A stretch of DNA of 64,000 nucleotides, taken from Heligmosomoides polygyrus polygyrus. Lineage: Eukaryota; Nematoda; Chromadorea; Rhabditida; Heligmosomidae. A program made the position numbers and the translations under genes. Under the pieces are notes generated by a model, which ran no database searches, had not been told where the DNA came from, and saw only the letters and a list, made by a program, of their open reading frames with translations. Positions 32,614-43,769 of this stretch are shown here, one piece after another. Within the stretch, counting starts at the first letter, position 1, and the number at the start of each line of letters is the position of its first letter. The DNA is taken from positions 69,104,983 to 69,168,982 of the forward strand of contig OX377201.1 in the NCBI GenBank assembly GCA_947396885.1, written 5' to 3'.

Positions 32614-33940
32614 TCCTACTGTATATAAAGGAGTTAGCGGTTGTCCGTCTGTCCATATGTCCGTCCGTCCGTCAGCTAATCCGTCTGGCCTTTCCTAGAA
32701 GTCGAGTTGCAGGCGTCCGTGTTCAGACGAGGTGTCACCCACGCCGTGTCGAGACCGTCAGAAGAAGTGTCACCGATGTCACGCAAAGGGCGTTCGAGCT
32801 CAAAAGACATGCCTCCGACGTTGCTCAACAGGCGTTCGGATTTAGGAGATGTGTCACCGACGTCGTGCAGCAGGCGCTCGGGTTCAAAAGGCATGTCAGC
32901 GATGCCGCGCATTGGGTGTTTGGGTTCAGAAGAGGTGTCAACGATGTCGCGTAATGGATGTCTGGGGTCAGAAGACATGTCATCGATGTCATGCAAGGGG
33001 TGTCTTGGCTCAGAAGAGGTACTACGGATTTCTTGCAATCTGGGTTCAGGAGAGGTGTCACCTATGTCTCGCAAGGGGTGTCCGGATCCCGAACACGTGT
33101 AATGGGAGACCACTAAAGAGGAGACCAGTAAGCGGGGGTCCAGCGAGGGTTGGGAGGACCAGCGAAGGGAGGAGGGGGGGGGTACCAGTAAGAATAGAGC
33201 CTTTAATGGGAGCCAGTGAATCGGGAACAATAGAGAGTACCACTAAGATGAGGGTGGGGGGCGGTAGTAAGGGGAGGGGAACCGAACGGGAACCAGTGAA
33301 GTAGGAAAGTTCTGTGATGGGGGAACCGGTAAAGGGGGAACTATTAAAGGAGGACCAGTGAAGGTAGGACCAGTAATGAGTGCCAGTGAAGGGGAGGGGA
33401 CCAGTAAAAGGGATCAGTGAAGATGAGACCAGTAATGGGGGAGCTATGAAGGGGGGGGGGGGGTGGGGGCAGTAAAGGAGGGACCATTAATGCGGACCAG
33501 TGAAGGGGACCAATAAAGGGTACCACTTAGATGAGTGGAGGCAGTAAGAGGGACAAAGGGGAAAATGGGAACCAGTGAAGTGGGAGAGTCCTGTGAAGGG
33601 GGAGGGACCGGTAAAGGGAGAATCAGTGAAGGTGGACCAGTAATAGGAAGGGGATCAGTGGAAGGAACATCTCATCTCATCTCATCTTATCACGATCTGT
33701 TCCTCACCACGTAGAGGATGTGTACTTCGGAGAATAAATCGGCGTAAGTGCGATAGAGGATGGATAAGCTTCATAGGAGCAGTTTTCGAGAATGTGCCCT
33801 AGTGTCCCGAGTGTTCCTCTAGAACCAGTTTTTCACTGTAACGCGAGTAAGAAGACTTAGAAGGGGTGTTCTATTCACGGGGTTTGGGGATGAAGCCCCC
33901 AATCAGACGTTTGGCGGCCGTTAGGCCGCTTAACGTCTGG
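32614..33940 (+). mobile_element. Helitron-like element, copy 3 (right of tandem pair)
   Basis: It starts TCCTACTGTATATAAAGGAG immediately after copy 2 and ends with hairpin GGCGGCCGTTAGGCCGC then TTAACGTCTGG before a T. It contains about nine 42-bp units (32716-33095) and the GGACCAGT array (33100-33670). A 184-codon minus frame across the minisatellite is a by-product of the 42-bp period, not a gene. Confidence 0.75.
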
Positions 33941-34059
33941 TTGTATATAAATGATTAACCACTGAACCATCCTGAATTGTGTACAGAAGAAGAATCGCGT
34001 TATTCCTCAAACATTTCGCTATCTTTACCGCACCCGATATCCGTACAACGCGTATATTT

Positions 34060-34072
34060 TGGTGCATCGGCC
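34060..34072 (+). promoter_or_regulatory. Primer-binding site, tRNA-Gly type
   Basis: TGGTGCATCGGCC is complementary to CCA plus the 3' acceptor end expected for a nematode glycine tRNA (GCC anticodon). Its position just before the gag leader fixes the LTR boundary at about 34058. Confidence 0.7.
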
Positions 34073-34491
34073 TAATAAGCAATATTGTTAGTCTCTCGCG
34101 TGCAACGCCTAGAGCAACAAGATTTATTGAAGATCGCATGCTCTAGAAAAAGAGAATCGCAAGTCTTTTGCGTACAACGCCTGGAGTCGCAAGTCGATCA
34201 CAACTTCGACCACATTCTCTAATTAAGAGATTTACTCTCGGTTCACACCTTGAGTTGGTCCAATTACGACCACAACCTCAAATCATTAATTATAATCAAA
34301 TCATTAATTATAAGACCGCAAGACTCCCGTATTCATTACGAAGAGCAAATTTTTGTGCATATGACACTAGAAACCTTTCATTCATAACCGAAAAGAAATT
34401 CATAGTGTCCAAGACACTAGGAGCAGTACCTCTCAAATTCAAAGAGACCCGAGAAGTCGCGCATAAAATGGCATTACACTTCCACAGAGCC

Positions 34492-35925
34492 CCGATCATG
34501 AGCAGCGCGTCAACGCTGAAAGACCTGGTAGTAACGTACACAGAGTACGCAGCAAGAGTAGAATATCCGCTAACGGACGAAAATTCGCACGAAAAATATA
34601 AGCCTACTACTACACTTTTGCAAAGCAGTATAAAGCAAGTAAAACAGGAAAAGACAAGCTCGAGTAGCTCTATAAAGAGATTCGAGAGAAGTACAAAATT
34701 TGTAAAAATAAGTCTGATAAAGAGGACATTATGCTAGAAATTGGGCAGATAGAGAATGAGTCACAGCTGCATAAAGAGCTAGCTAGTGCGGATAATTTGA
34801 TCTACACACTTACGGCACGCCATCAAGAATCCAAGTGCGTAAGGGACACGATGAGCGTAAAATTAGGGTATATCTCACAGAGAGCCATAATACTGCAAAA
34901 CACACCATCGTGCAGTACTGCTCTGCAGGAAGATGAGGCTGACGAAACAGAGCCGATTGAAACTGAGGACAGTAATCCCTCTCAAACACCGTTGGATTCG
35001 GTTACTAAGGCTCCAGCTGAAAGAGAGGCACGACCATGTCGTTCAACAAAGCCTTTCCCTAGCGACGTTTCCGAAATTTTATGACAACGTTGAAGATTTC
35101 TCGGAATTCTGGGCAATTTTCGAGACACTTGTTCACAAGAGTAAGGAGCTTGACGTTATGGAGAAAATCCTCTTGCTCAAAGAAAGCCTGAGAGGAAGGC
35201 ACAAGACTCAGTAAAGGCGATAAAACATGTGCCTCGAAACTATGAATGAATTATTCAATGTCTACAGGAAAAGTACCGTAATCATTCTGTAAATCGGTCA
35301 CATATAGCGCGCAAACTGATCAGCTTAAAGCCAGCTAACAATTCTGCATAAAGTTGCTCGTCTGTTTTCGACCAGATCCAAATACTGAGTGGCCAGATGT
35401 TGTCTGCAGGCTACGATGTCCGTAGAATTTGTGACCCGATGTGGTGTGAAATCATCCTAGCGAAATTTCCTCACGATGTGGTCAAACCAGTTCTGCCATC
35501 AAGCCATTAGCAAGATAGCCAAACAATTGGTGGCCTCATAGCTCCCTTAAGAAAAAGTGGGGAACAATCTGGGTCACAGAGAGAGCATTGCGCTGAGCCC
35601 ATCAAGAGATAAATGCACCACGGGGCGACGGTACTCTGCCACTCGTCAGTGTCTGTTCTGCCATAGCGGTAATCATAACTTTCTGACCAGTAGAACGGTC
35701 ACCGATCAAGCAAGACGACGCAAGATACTAACAGATGGCAGAAGGTGCTGGAAATGTTGTTCAATCAACCACTCCAGCTATGAGTGTCAAATTCCTGACT
35801 GTTCTCAGTGCGGTAAACAACACCATAGCAGTCTGTGCACGAAAGGAAGCAGAAATTTTCGAAGCTCCCCTCCACGTTCATGGAATACCAGTCATGTCAA
35901 ATATTGGGGAGAAATAGTCCAGTAA
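34492..35925 (+). pseudogene. BEL/Pao gag remnant
   Basis: Frames in order: MSSASTLKDLVVTYTEYAAR (34492), KEDIMLEIGQIENESQLHKE (34715), the capsid-like segment FYDNVEDFSEFWAIFETLVH then VMEKILLLKESLRG (35070-35195), and a zinc-knuckle region (35665-35860) with CLFCHSGNHN, CWKCCSINHSSYEC and CSQCGKQHHSSLC. At least three frame changes and stops separate them. Gag would package element RNA; this copy cannot make a full protein. Confidence 0.8.
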
Positions 35926-36572
35926 ACTGGCAAAGTGGTGGAAGTAGCAGTATTATCTACGCGATGACTTCAGTCCTAGGATGCAATGTGATGAATAATA
36001 ATTCACGTAAACTACCGAAAATGGTCGCCAAAGCATTGACAATACCTCGGAATCAAAAATTCGGATTCAAGTCATTAACTCGTCATCGTAGTCCTGCAGT
36101 CCATATCAAGCTGCCTTTACTTCCACATCTTTGCTGTCTTCAACCTTCAACAAGCCTCTCTTTGCCACTACTTCCGCTGTATTCAACCCTCCACTTGCCT
36201 TACTCCGCCACTACTTCTATCGCCTTCAACGACAGCAAGCCGTTACCCATCGTCAACTTTCTAGCCGACTCCAGTTGCCTTCACACTGTCACTTCCACAG
36301 CCAAAGCCGTTCGACTGCTACTAAATGATCTACTATTTGAGCATTTTTGTGTGTAGACATCCCTCTGTTTCGGCGCCGGCGGCAGTATCGTCGGTGACGA
36401 CGATGCATTTACCAGAAGAGGCCTCAACCGTCCACTGTACGTGGGCGGAATGCGAAAATGAAGGGGAAATGAAGTGTAGAGGTGGATAAACCCATAGGGA
36501 GCGCAAACGTAGACCCAACAGATACGTCTTTCGAAACCTCATGGATTGCTCTTTGATTTCCATCCCTCTGGT

Positions 36573-37013
36573 AGTTGGTCGATAAACACCCTAGATGTGA
36601 TCAACATGCGCCGTCTACAGTTCATGTGTCGTTGGCAGCAAGCACCCACTGTCGCCGCGGGCTTCGGACAGCGCGGTGGGCTTCGTAATGACGGTGATGG
36701 TAACGATAAAGATAATAATGATGACTCCGTAAACACCTTAGATGCGATGAACCGATCAACATCTTCAGTCAACAACTAATGTGTCGTCAGCAAGGCTCAC
36801 CCGCTGTCGCCGCGGGCTTCGCACATCGCGGCGGGCTTTGGTTAACGCGGTGGGCTTCGTAGTGATGGTAATGATAATGACAAAGATAATAATAGTGACT
36901 CCGTAAACACAGTAGATGCTATGAGCCGATCAACATCTCCCATCAACACCTCATGTGTCGTCAGCAGGGCAGACCCGCTGTTGCCGCGGGCCTCGGACAG
37001 CGCGGCGAAGCTT
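36573..37013. repeat. Tandem repeat, about 173-bp period, 2.5 units
   Basis: GACTCCGTAAACAC recurs at about 36724 and 36897. CATGTGTCGT, CGCTGTCGCCGCGGGC and AAAGATAATAAT phrases recur with the same spacing. No coding is evident. Confidence 0.65.
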
Positions 37014-37124
37014 CAGACATGACTCATGCCTTTCCCGATTATATATAATAAAGATAAGGGCGACACAGTTATTTTTGCTGGAAGATAATTCTTGGTGCCC
37101 TTGTTAAAATCCCTTATTATCTTA

Positions 37125-37241
37125 GGCCTATGGCATACCATCGACGACGGATCGCGGCGACAGTGTTACGCGGGTAGCAATGCAGTTCGTAACTACCCGC
37201 ACAACACTGTCGCTCTCGTTGCCGGTGGCATGCCATAGGCC
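37125..37241. mobile_element. GGCC hairpin MITE, 117 bp, TTA target
   Basis: GGCCTATGGCATACCATCG on the left, reversed GGCCTATGGCATGCCACCG on the right, flanked by TTA at 37122-37124 and 37242-37244. The inner arms GACAGTGTT...GCGGGTAG also pair. Confidence 0.8.
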
Positions 37242-37244
37242 TTA

Positions 37245-37995
37245 CGATGGCATCAGTTGGTCGGTGACCAAACGGGATAAGCTTGTTTCCATGGCGATGT
37301 ATACAGATTTCGAGCAGCTCCGGGAGAATCTATGACCTCCGATAGAAGAAGGGGCATCGTCCTTGTTTCAGCTCCACTTGCTTCACGTAGGCACCAGTGC
37401 CAGATCAGAAGCGTCTATTTTTTTAGGACAGACTTCGTTTGCATCCATCCGACCTGCTCCCTGCACATCTTCCTTCAGACGTCGAAGGGGATGCGGATGC
37501 AAGCACAGCCGCTGCCTCGCCAGTTGCCGTCGCTACAGAAATTCTGTCGGCAACTGCTCATCTTAACCACCTTCAGTGTCACTCTCCCTGTTTCTCTTCT
37601 GCAGCACTATCTTTTCCAATAGCATTTATAGTTGTGTTCGTGTTGTACTTATCAGAACATGTTGCGAATCTGACTATTATCACTTATATCACTCATAGGT
37701 TGTAGTTCTATGGACACAATATGTTCTGCAGCGAATATGTAGCTGTAGACCTTAAATTTATAAAAATGATACACATTCTTTCAAAACTGCATGCTGTCTT
37801 GCAATGAAGAATACGCCTCTGATCACCACCGCATCAGGGGTGTGCGTAGTTACAATTTATGATTCACGGCGATTTTTGGATAACTTATGATTTACGTCTT
37901 GTGACATTTGAGGCTGCAAATCGTATGTTTTCTTTATTGTCTTGATCTACAGCATCCATCCGCATAATATCGCACAACTTCGTTTGTAACGACAC
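37245..37995. other. No gene recognised
   Basis: Three overlapping plus frames (37332-37705) and nothing with a known motif. Confidence 0.35.
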
Positions 37996-38000
37996 CTTGA

Positions 38001-38318
38001 GGCCGGGGGCATACTTCCATAGCCACGATGCAATAGCGGCGCTCAGTTCATGGCCATTCCGCCGCACGTGGTCAAATAGTCAAAGGGGACTTCCCCGCGG
38101 CCGCAGCAACAGTGGCGGTCGGCATGCGCGATATCTTCCCCGCTCATCGCGGGCATGGCATACTTTTTCGCGTCACGCGCGGTGTTTAGCATTGGTCCTG
38201 GGCGGATCACCGTCGCGCTCCTTGCAGAGCGATGAGCGAAGCTACGAGCACTGAGAAGTTCAGATTCTTTCGCGTCGCTCTGCAAAAGTCGTCGCCGCGA
38301 GGGAAGTATGCACGAGGC
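38001..38318. mobile_element. MITE with GGCC ends, inverted copy of the 8.4-kb element
   Basis: GGCCGGGGGCATACTTCC on the left and GGAAGTATGCACGAGGC on the right match, in opposite orientation, 8449-8731. The flanking trinucleotides differ (TGA, TTT), so the duplication has decayed or an end has shifted. Confidence 0.6.
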
Positions 38319-38394
38319 TTTAGAGCCTCCACAACGTTTCGCCAAGGCACAACAATCTAACTGAGATGCATCCTACACCAGAAGGAACGAAGCA

Positions 38395-38461
38395 TTGTAG
38401 CCCATTGTGTGCTATTTACTCCACCACTGGTGTGGAGTAAATAGCACACAATGGTCTACAA
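38395..38461. repeat. 67-bp near-perfect hairpin
   Basis: TTGTAGCCCATTGTGTGCTA... at 38395 pairs with the sequence ending at 38461 with one mismatch over about 32 bp and almost no loop. It may be a tiny MITE or a small-RNA source. Confidence 0.75.
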
Positions 38462-38469
38462 AATCAAAT

Positions 38470-40150
38470 CTCATGACATATTTCGAAAAATGTTGAATCT
38501 GCTTCGATCCATCTGGTGTTTTTCTTCGGTGATGTGATTGGAGACATCGCGTTCACCCCTGTGTATTTCTGTTAAACTGTTTTGCCTTGGTGGAGTGCAA
38601 ATGTTCGCTTCAAAGTCAACGGAGGGTAGCGAGTAAAGAAAAATAGTGCTGCAACCTTTCGAAGAAGAAGCAAACAATGCAAATCCTGCGCCCTAAACAG
38701 TTGTCGATATTTTCGAACCCCACTTTTTCATTTCAGAAACTGTGCAATACCCTTATTCCTTAAAATGTCTTTGCTACAAACCATCTACAATTAAAAGGGC
38801 CTCCGAAATCAGGTACATCGTTTAACTACCATTCTGTGGGAGTTTATATATCATTTTCCCTTAGTAAGCTTTGAACCAAACTTTCAAATCAAATCAAATC
38901 AATCAGCTGTAGTCTTCTTAGCTCAAATTTGGTTCACAGAGTGCATGCAGTGCAACCGATCACGGTTGCTTCGTGAGAGAGCTCATCGAAATGCTGCTAG
39001 AGTGTAAGCTATCGCCGTGCTCTCCCTTCATGAAATTGGAAGGCATCCCCCATTACTGTTTGGGGAAGGTGAATCGCAGAGGACATGGCTAAACAGGGCG
39101 TTCCTAGGGCACTCCCTCTGTTGCAGACAATTACAGGCAATTGAATTCTATGACTCAGAGTTAGCAGAATATTGTCGTAGCATCCTGCTCTGATAGCACA
39201 GAGAGATGACGCCTCAAGTCACGATTAGCGCTATGATTTTGATCGGCTTACAGCTTGCAACCTCAGTAGTAGCCAATTGACACTAAAACAAAAGGAGTTC
39301 AATTAGTTTTCTTGAATAGCTTGAGGAAATGGCACTATTTGCGTGTTTCAGAATCAAGATCTGACAATTGCGCAACATCGTAGAATTGCCTTCAAGAGAG
39401 AGGTGTGCTTGCGAACAAGTCCTCCAGGATCTTATCAGCACCAACTGCAGGGTTAGCAGAGGGTGAATAGGGTGACATAGCAGTGATGAGCCAAACACCA
39501 ACCACATCGTCTATTCACCGCCGGCGATGTCGAGTGATGACAGCGTGGGCAATCTTCAACCTGTTCTTAAAATACTGCTGAGGCTTAGGAGTAATGCTAT
39601 AAAGAACCGAAGGGTTCCCGATGCTCGATCCATATCCAACGTAGCCATCTACCTAGGCACGCGTATGTGTTTAAGTCACGACGTCAATATTTGAAATGTT
39701 CTGGTGCGATTAAAAAGGTCAGCAGGAGGGAATAATGAAGAACGCGCTGGAACCTCGAACATCCTCGTACCACCAGCAACTCCTAGAAGCACTCTATACA
39801 TCTTACTGTGACCACTACTTACTCGAAGGTTTATTCACGTCCAGAACGATGGAAATGTGGAATACAAGAATTCCAAGAAAATCCACAATCTAAAATCAAT
39901 CTGCCTAAAAGACGTGCGCATATGTACAATATCCAATGGCACTAGAGGTGTTCAGTGAGCGCTTGAATTAACAACGGAAACAATGAGGGAATGAGACCGA
40001 CGTCGTGAGAGAGTGCGTTTCACAAATCGCCTGAACAGTGCAGTCATTACTGCACTAATTACTAACGGAACCGCTGTCGATCAACATCTTGGACGGGCGT
40101 TCTTTACAGCCTGAGTTTGGGACAAATGATTGAGTTGAAAGCATGGACCT
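38470..40150. other. No gene recognised
   Basis: Short scattered frames only; no repeat match within the window and no recognisable protein motif. Confidence 0.4.
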
Positions 40151-40153
40151 GCG

Positions 40154-40351
40154 TCAGCGTTGGTCTTCCTGGCCGATGAAAAACTCTCCGCCTTTAGCCG
40201 AGCCCTGCCGTTCGCCTTCTGCTGTTGAAATAGAGACGACAGCCTCACTGGGTTGTTCCGCTTTCTTCCGCTCCTCCTCCTTAGGATGAGCCGAGTACCT
40301 TAGTTCAGTGAGTGTTATTGCTGGCTCGATGCTACTCTTCTTCCGAACGGT
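40154..40351 (-). CDS. Possible terminal exon (bestrophin 3' end?)
   Basis: Read on the minus strand, a strong acceptor (CTGTTCTTTTTCAG, ending at 40352) opens a 65-codon frame: TVRKKSSIEPAITLTELRYS..., ending EFFIGQEDQR and TGA at 40154-40156. It is rich in charged residues, typical of disordered channel tails. It starts in phase 0, matching the phase-0 donor after bestrophin exon 10 (53937). If joined, the intron would be about 13.6 kb and contain the palindrome. Homology was not tested; it could also belong to another gene or be chance. Confidence 0.3.
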   Translation of the reverse strand, partial: TVRKKSSIEPAITLTELRYSAHPKEEERKKAEQPSEAVVSISTAEGERQGSAKGGEFFIGQEDQR

Positions 40352-41049
40352 CTGAAAAAGAACAGTCGGTTTCCAGTTGTAGAAGTTCTCCGTTAATATG
40401 TAACAAAGACATGAAGATAGGTGTTTTGTTTGCAATGATCCTCACCAATGCATTAGTGGGTTCTAGGTTTAGCTAAATTTTTGTAGTTGATTACTGTTAT
40501 ATAGTACCGGACGCGTCTTTTGGATAGACGCCGCAAAAACCGCGGTTTTGCGGCTTTTGAATCCTTTTGATAAAACTCGCCTAAAAGTCACCCATTTGAA
40601 AAACCAAGGGCATATTTGAGCTCAAGAGCTTGAGCTCTATCGTGTGGTATACATATTAAATATTTAACCATGAAAATGTCCGAAATTGAAAACATGGCTC
40701 AATTGCAAAGGGCGGTCGCGGACGAGTTGTCGGTCGCAAGCCGTCAAAAACCGTTGCGTGCTCATAATTCCTGTAATTGAGAAACAGTTGGTACCGTTTG
40801 ATTTGTACCTTCGAGATCTTCACAGACATTTATTCAACTTCGTCAGTTCACCGCGTTTTTGCAGTGGGTGGTCAAAAATGACTGGAGAAGATTTTTTTGC
40901 GACTGGAGAAGCTTATACATATTCCAAGAGTTGCGTGTTCTCGGAGTATCTCAAGCATACCGTAAAGTGTTTTGTCTTCCCATGAATTCTCTGAGAGCAC
41001 TCAGGCACAATGTATATAGGACCGAACCTATCAATCGAGTGGGCGACGC

Positions 41050-43641
41050 GGCAGCTTGTAGAGTGAGCGTTTGAGAAGTTTTATCAGCCGCCCTACTCAG
41101 GAATTGTTGTACTCTGTGCCGGCAAAACTTTGTAGCGCACTGTGCACAACGTATATAGGGTCGAACCTATCAATCGACTGGGCGCGACAGCTCAACTTGT
41201 GGATTTTGTAAGCAGTAGAAAGTTCAACGCCGTGGCGTAACTTATGACTGAATAAAGTACAGCGGTGAGAAAATGCAGTTTAGCCTTGTGTGACACGATT
41301 TTTCCCGAGTTCAGTCGACTACTGCGGGAAGAAAAGCTCTATCGAACGCTATTAATCTCGGCCAATTCTGGGAAATCTGATTTTTTTTGACAATTTCCCA
41401 TTGAGGACGGCGGCGCTCTTCGCCCAGCCTGTGCGGACAATCACGTCATCAAAAATAGATGATTTCGAAATTTGCCAAATTTTCTTGTCCAAACTTCATC
41501 CAAAATCGTCTATGGGTTATTTGGAGCGCCAATTACGAATCCTACGTCCATTTTTAAAAATTCCACCGATTTTGGCATGTTCCAGCCATTTGAGATGGTA
41601 GAGTCAGGATCAGTGTCCACCCTCAGTTATCGGTATGGGTGGTCTCCGGCCATAATCGGTCAAATGGGCTTGGGCACCGTATTCGGCACCCTGAATAACC
41701 CCTGACCTTAGACAAGGTTTGAGCAAAATCGGTGTTCCTGACCAGATCGCTCATAGTTATCCAAGAGGGAATCCAGAACCTACCAAAATCGGCAGAATTT
41801 TCAAAAAGGACGTCGCATTCGTAATCAGCGCACCAAATGAACCCCTAGAAGATTTTGGATGAGGACATTTGGCCAATTTCAAAACGATGACGTCATTGTC
41901 CGGGCAGAGTCGGCGAAGAGCGCCCTCGTCCTCGAGGGAAATTGTCAAAAAACAATTTTCCCTAAAATTGCAAAAATGGCAGCGGTTCCAGCGTCCGGCC
42001 CAGGTTGACAGGGCGGCTGATGGAGAAACCTCGTCACAAAACCATGATCAAACTCGCAATAGAGTCAGTGTGAAGGCTAGAAAAGTTTCGCACAGAACCC
42101 CCGTCAAGTTCTGTGGTCAGTATGCGAGGGCTACCGAGGGCCGAACGACCTCGGCTAAAGAAGCTAGTTCGACTGAGGACTCTGAATGTGGGAACGCCGA
42201 CCGGAAGATCTAGGGAAGTGGCTGACCTGATGAAGCGCAGAAGGATACAAGTCCTGTGTCTGCAGGAAACGCGATGGAAAGGGGCGAATGTCAAGGAGAT
42301 CGGAGAAGGGTCAAGCTGTACTACAACGGATAGGACACCAAGAGGACCGGGGTAGGGATAGTTGTCGCGGAGTCCCTAAAGGATTCAGTAGTGCTGTCCA
42401 ATGTGTGAATGACCGCATCATGTCACTGCTGCTGGACACGAAGGAGGGTTACTGGACCATCATGTCTGTCTACGCTCTGCAGAGCGGATGCCTCGAGCAC
42501 GACAAGGACGACTTCTACTTCAAGCTCGAGGAGGCCATAAGGTCCGTACAGGAAGGTGACTAGCACGGGCATGTTGGAGCGGCAGAAGGGGAGTGGAAAG
42601 GGTTCATGAAGGTAAAGGGATCGGCCTGATAAACCCAGATGGAGAAAGAATTCTCGATCTGGCTATCGCCCACGACGTGGCTGTCTATATTACCTTTTTC
42701 GCGAAGAGGGAGAGCCAGAAGGTGACTATGCTAGCGGAGGAAGAAGAAAGGAAGTCGACCACATTCTGGTTTGAAGGTCTGCCCTGAAAACAGTCCGGGA
42801 TGTGAAGGTCATTCCGGGAGAAGACGTGGCATCACAGCATAGACCCTTGGTAGCCGACCTTAGTATACCTCTACGCACCAAGTGAGGACGGAACACAGGA
42901 TCCGATGGTGGAGACTGCGGGGTTCAAAGCGGAACGAGCTATGAAGTGCAGTGCTCGAAGCAGGCCTTGCAGATCCAGCTGGTCCCGTGAATGAGACCTG
43001 GAGGAGGGTAGCCCAAACAATCCTGAGATGTGCCAAGGAAACCCTGGGAGAAACAAAGGGCGGAACCAGAGGGGATAAATCGGCATGGTTCTGAAACGAA
43101 GAGGTGCAGGCTGCGGTGAAGAGGAAGAAGGAGGCCTATAAGCTGTGGCAGAAGACGAGGGCACCCCAGCATCTCACAGCCTACAGGAAGCTGAAGAGGC
43201 TGGCAAAAACAGCTGTAGCGAAGGCAAAGAACGCGGAAATGGATGCCCTGTACGAGAAACTAAACGGGCCAGAGGGAGAGAAGTTCGCCATCCGCCTGGC
43301 CAAGGGCGTCATAGAGCTAGCCTCGACATTCGAGTAGTGAAGACTGTGAAGAGTGCTGACGGTAGGATGTTACGGAAGCCGGCCGAGGTCAGAGAGAGAT
43401 GGGAGGAGTACTTCAAGGAACTCCTGAACGAGGAGTTCCCTCGTCGGGAGACCCAGGAGAAACAACTAACGAAGTACCCATCCCACCTTGGACGCAAGAA
43501 GAGGTTTGCAAGGCCATAGGGAAGATGAAACTCGGAAAGGCAGCAGGGCCTGACGGTGTGCCAGTAGAGGCTTGGAAGGTGCTCGTGGACCTCGGAATCA
43601 ACTGGCTGACGCAGTTCCTCAACAGAATCACGAAAGAAGGT
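41050..43641. repeat. Near-identical inverted tract, left arm
   Basis: Matches 47127-49718 in reverse orientation with no length difference: mirrored positions sum to 90768 throughout. Only a few substitutions are seen (for example near 42738 and 43078). Divergence starts abruptly at 41049 on one side and at about 43642 on the other. Confidence 0.85.
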
Positions 43642-43712
43642 AGGATGCTGGATGACTGGAGGAACAGCACCATAATCCCATGTCAAGCAGAAGGGAGACG
43701 CTTCCGAATGTG
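42000..43712 (+). mobile_element. RTE-2 LINE, 5' part (left arm copy)
   Basis: Sense plus. Endonuclease start: RLRTLNVGTPTGRSREVADL and LCLQETRWKGANVKE (42165-42290). Middle: SLLLDTKEGYWTIMSVYALQ (42423-42480). Linker: AAVKRKKEAYKLWQKTRAPQ (43107). RT start: KLGKAAGPDGVPVEAWKVLV (43530). Frames are broken by small indels. It stops near 43712 in the RT fingers. Confidence 0.8.
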
Positions 43713-43769
43713 ATTCAGCCCACTCTGTCATTTTAGAGCGGTGGAGAGCAACGGTGAAGTTCCTTCCGC

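Larger units (their letters stand above)
33941..36350 (+). mobile_element. BEL/Pao-type LTR retrotransposon relic
   Basis: A short remnant of 5' LTR abuts the Helitron end. A primer-binding site follows at 34060-34072, then a leader and a broken gag to about 35925. Protease, RT and integrase domains and the 3' LTR are not visible, so this is a 5' fragment. Sequence from about 36000 to 36350 is uncertain. Confidence 0.75.

Noticed and set aside
32676..33230. 184-codon minus-strand frame with 14-residue repeats
   Set aside because: It is produced by the 42-bp minisatellite in a Helitron-like element. Other frames over the same array are also open, and the unit is shared by all copies.
19301..33940. 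CRISPR-like array
   Set aside because: The repeats are contiguous diverged 42-bp units without unique spacers, in a eukaryotic transposon.
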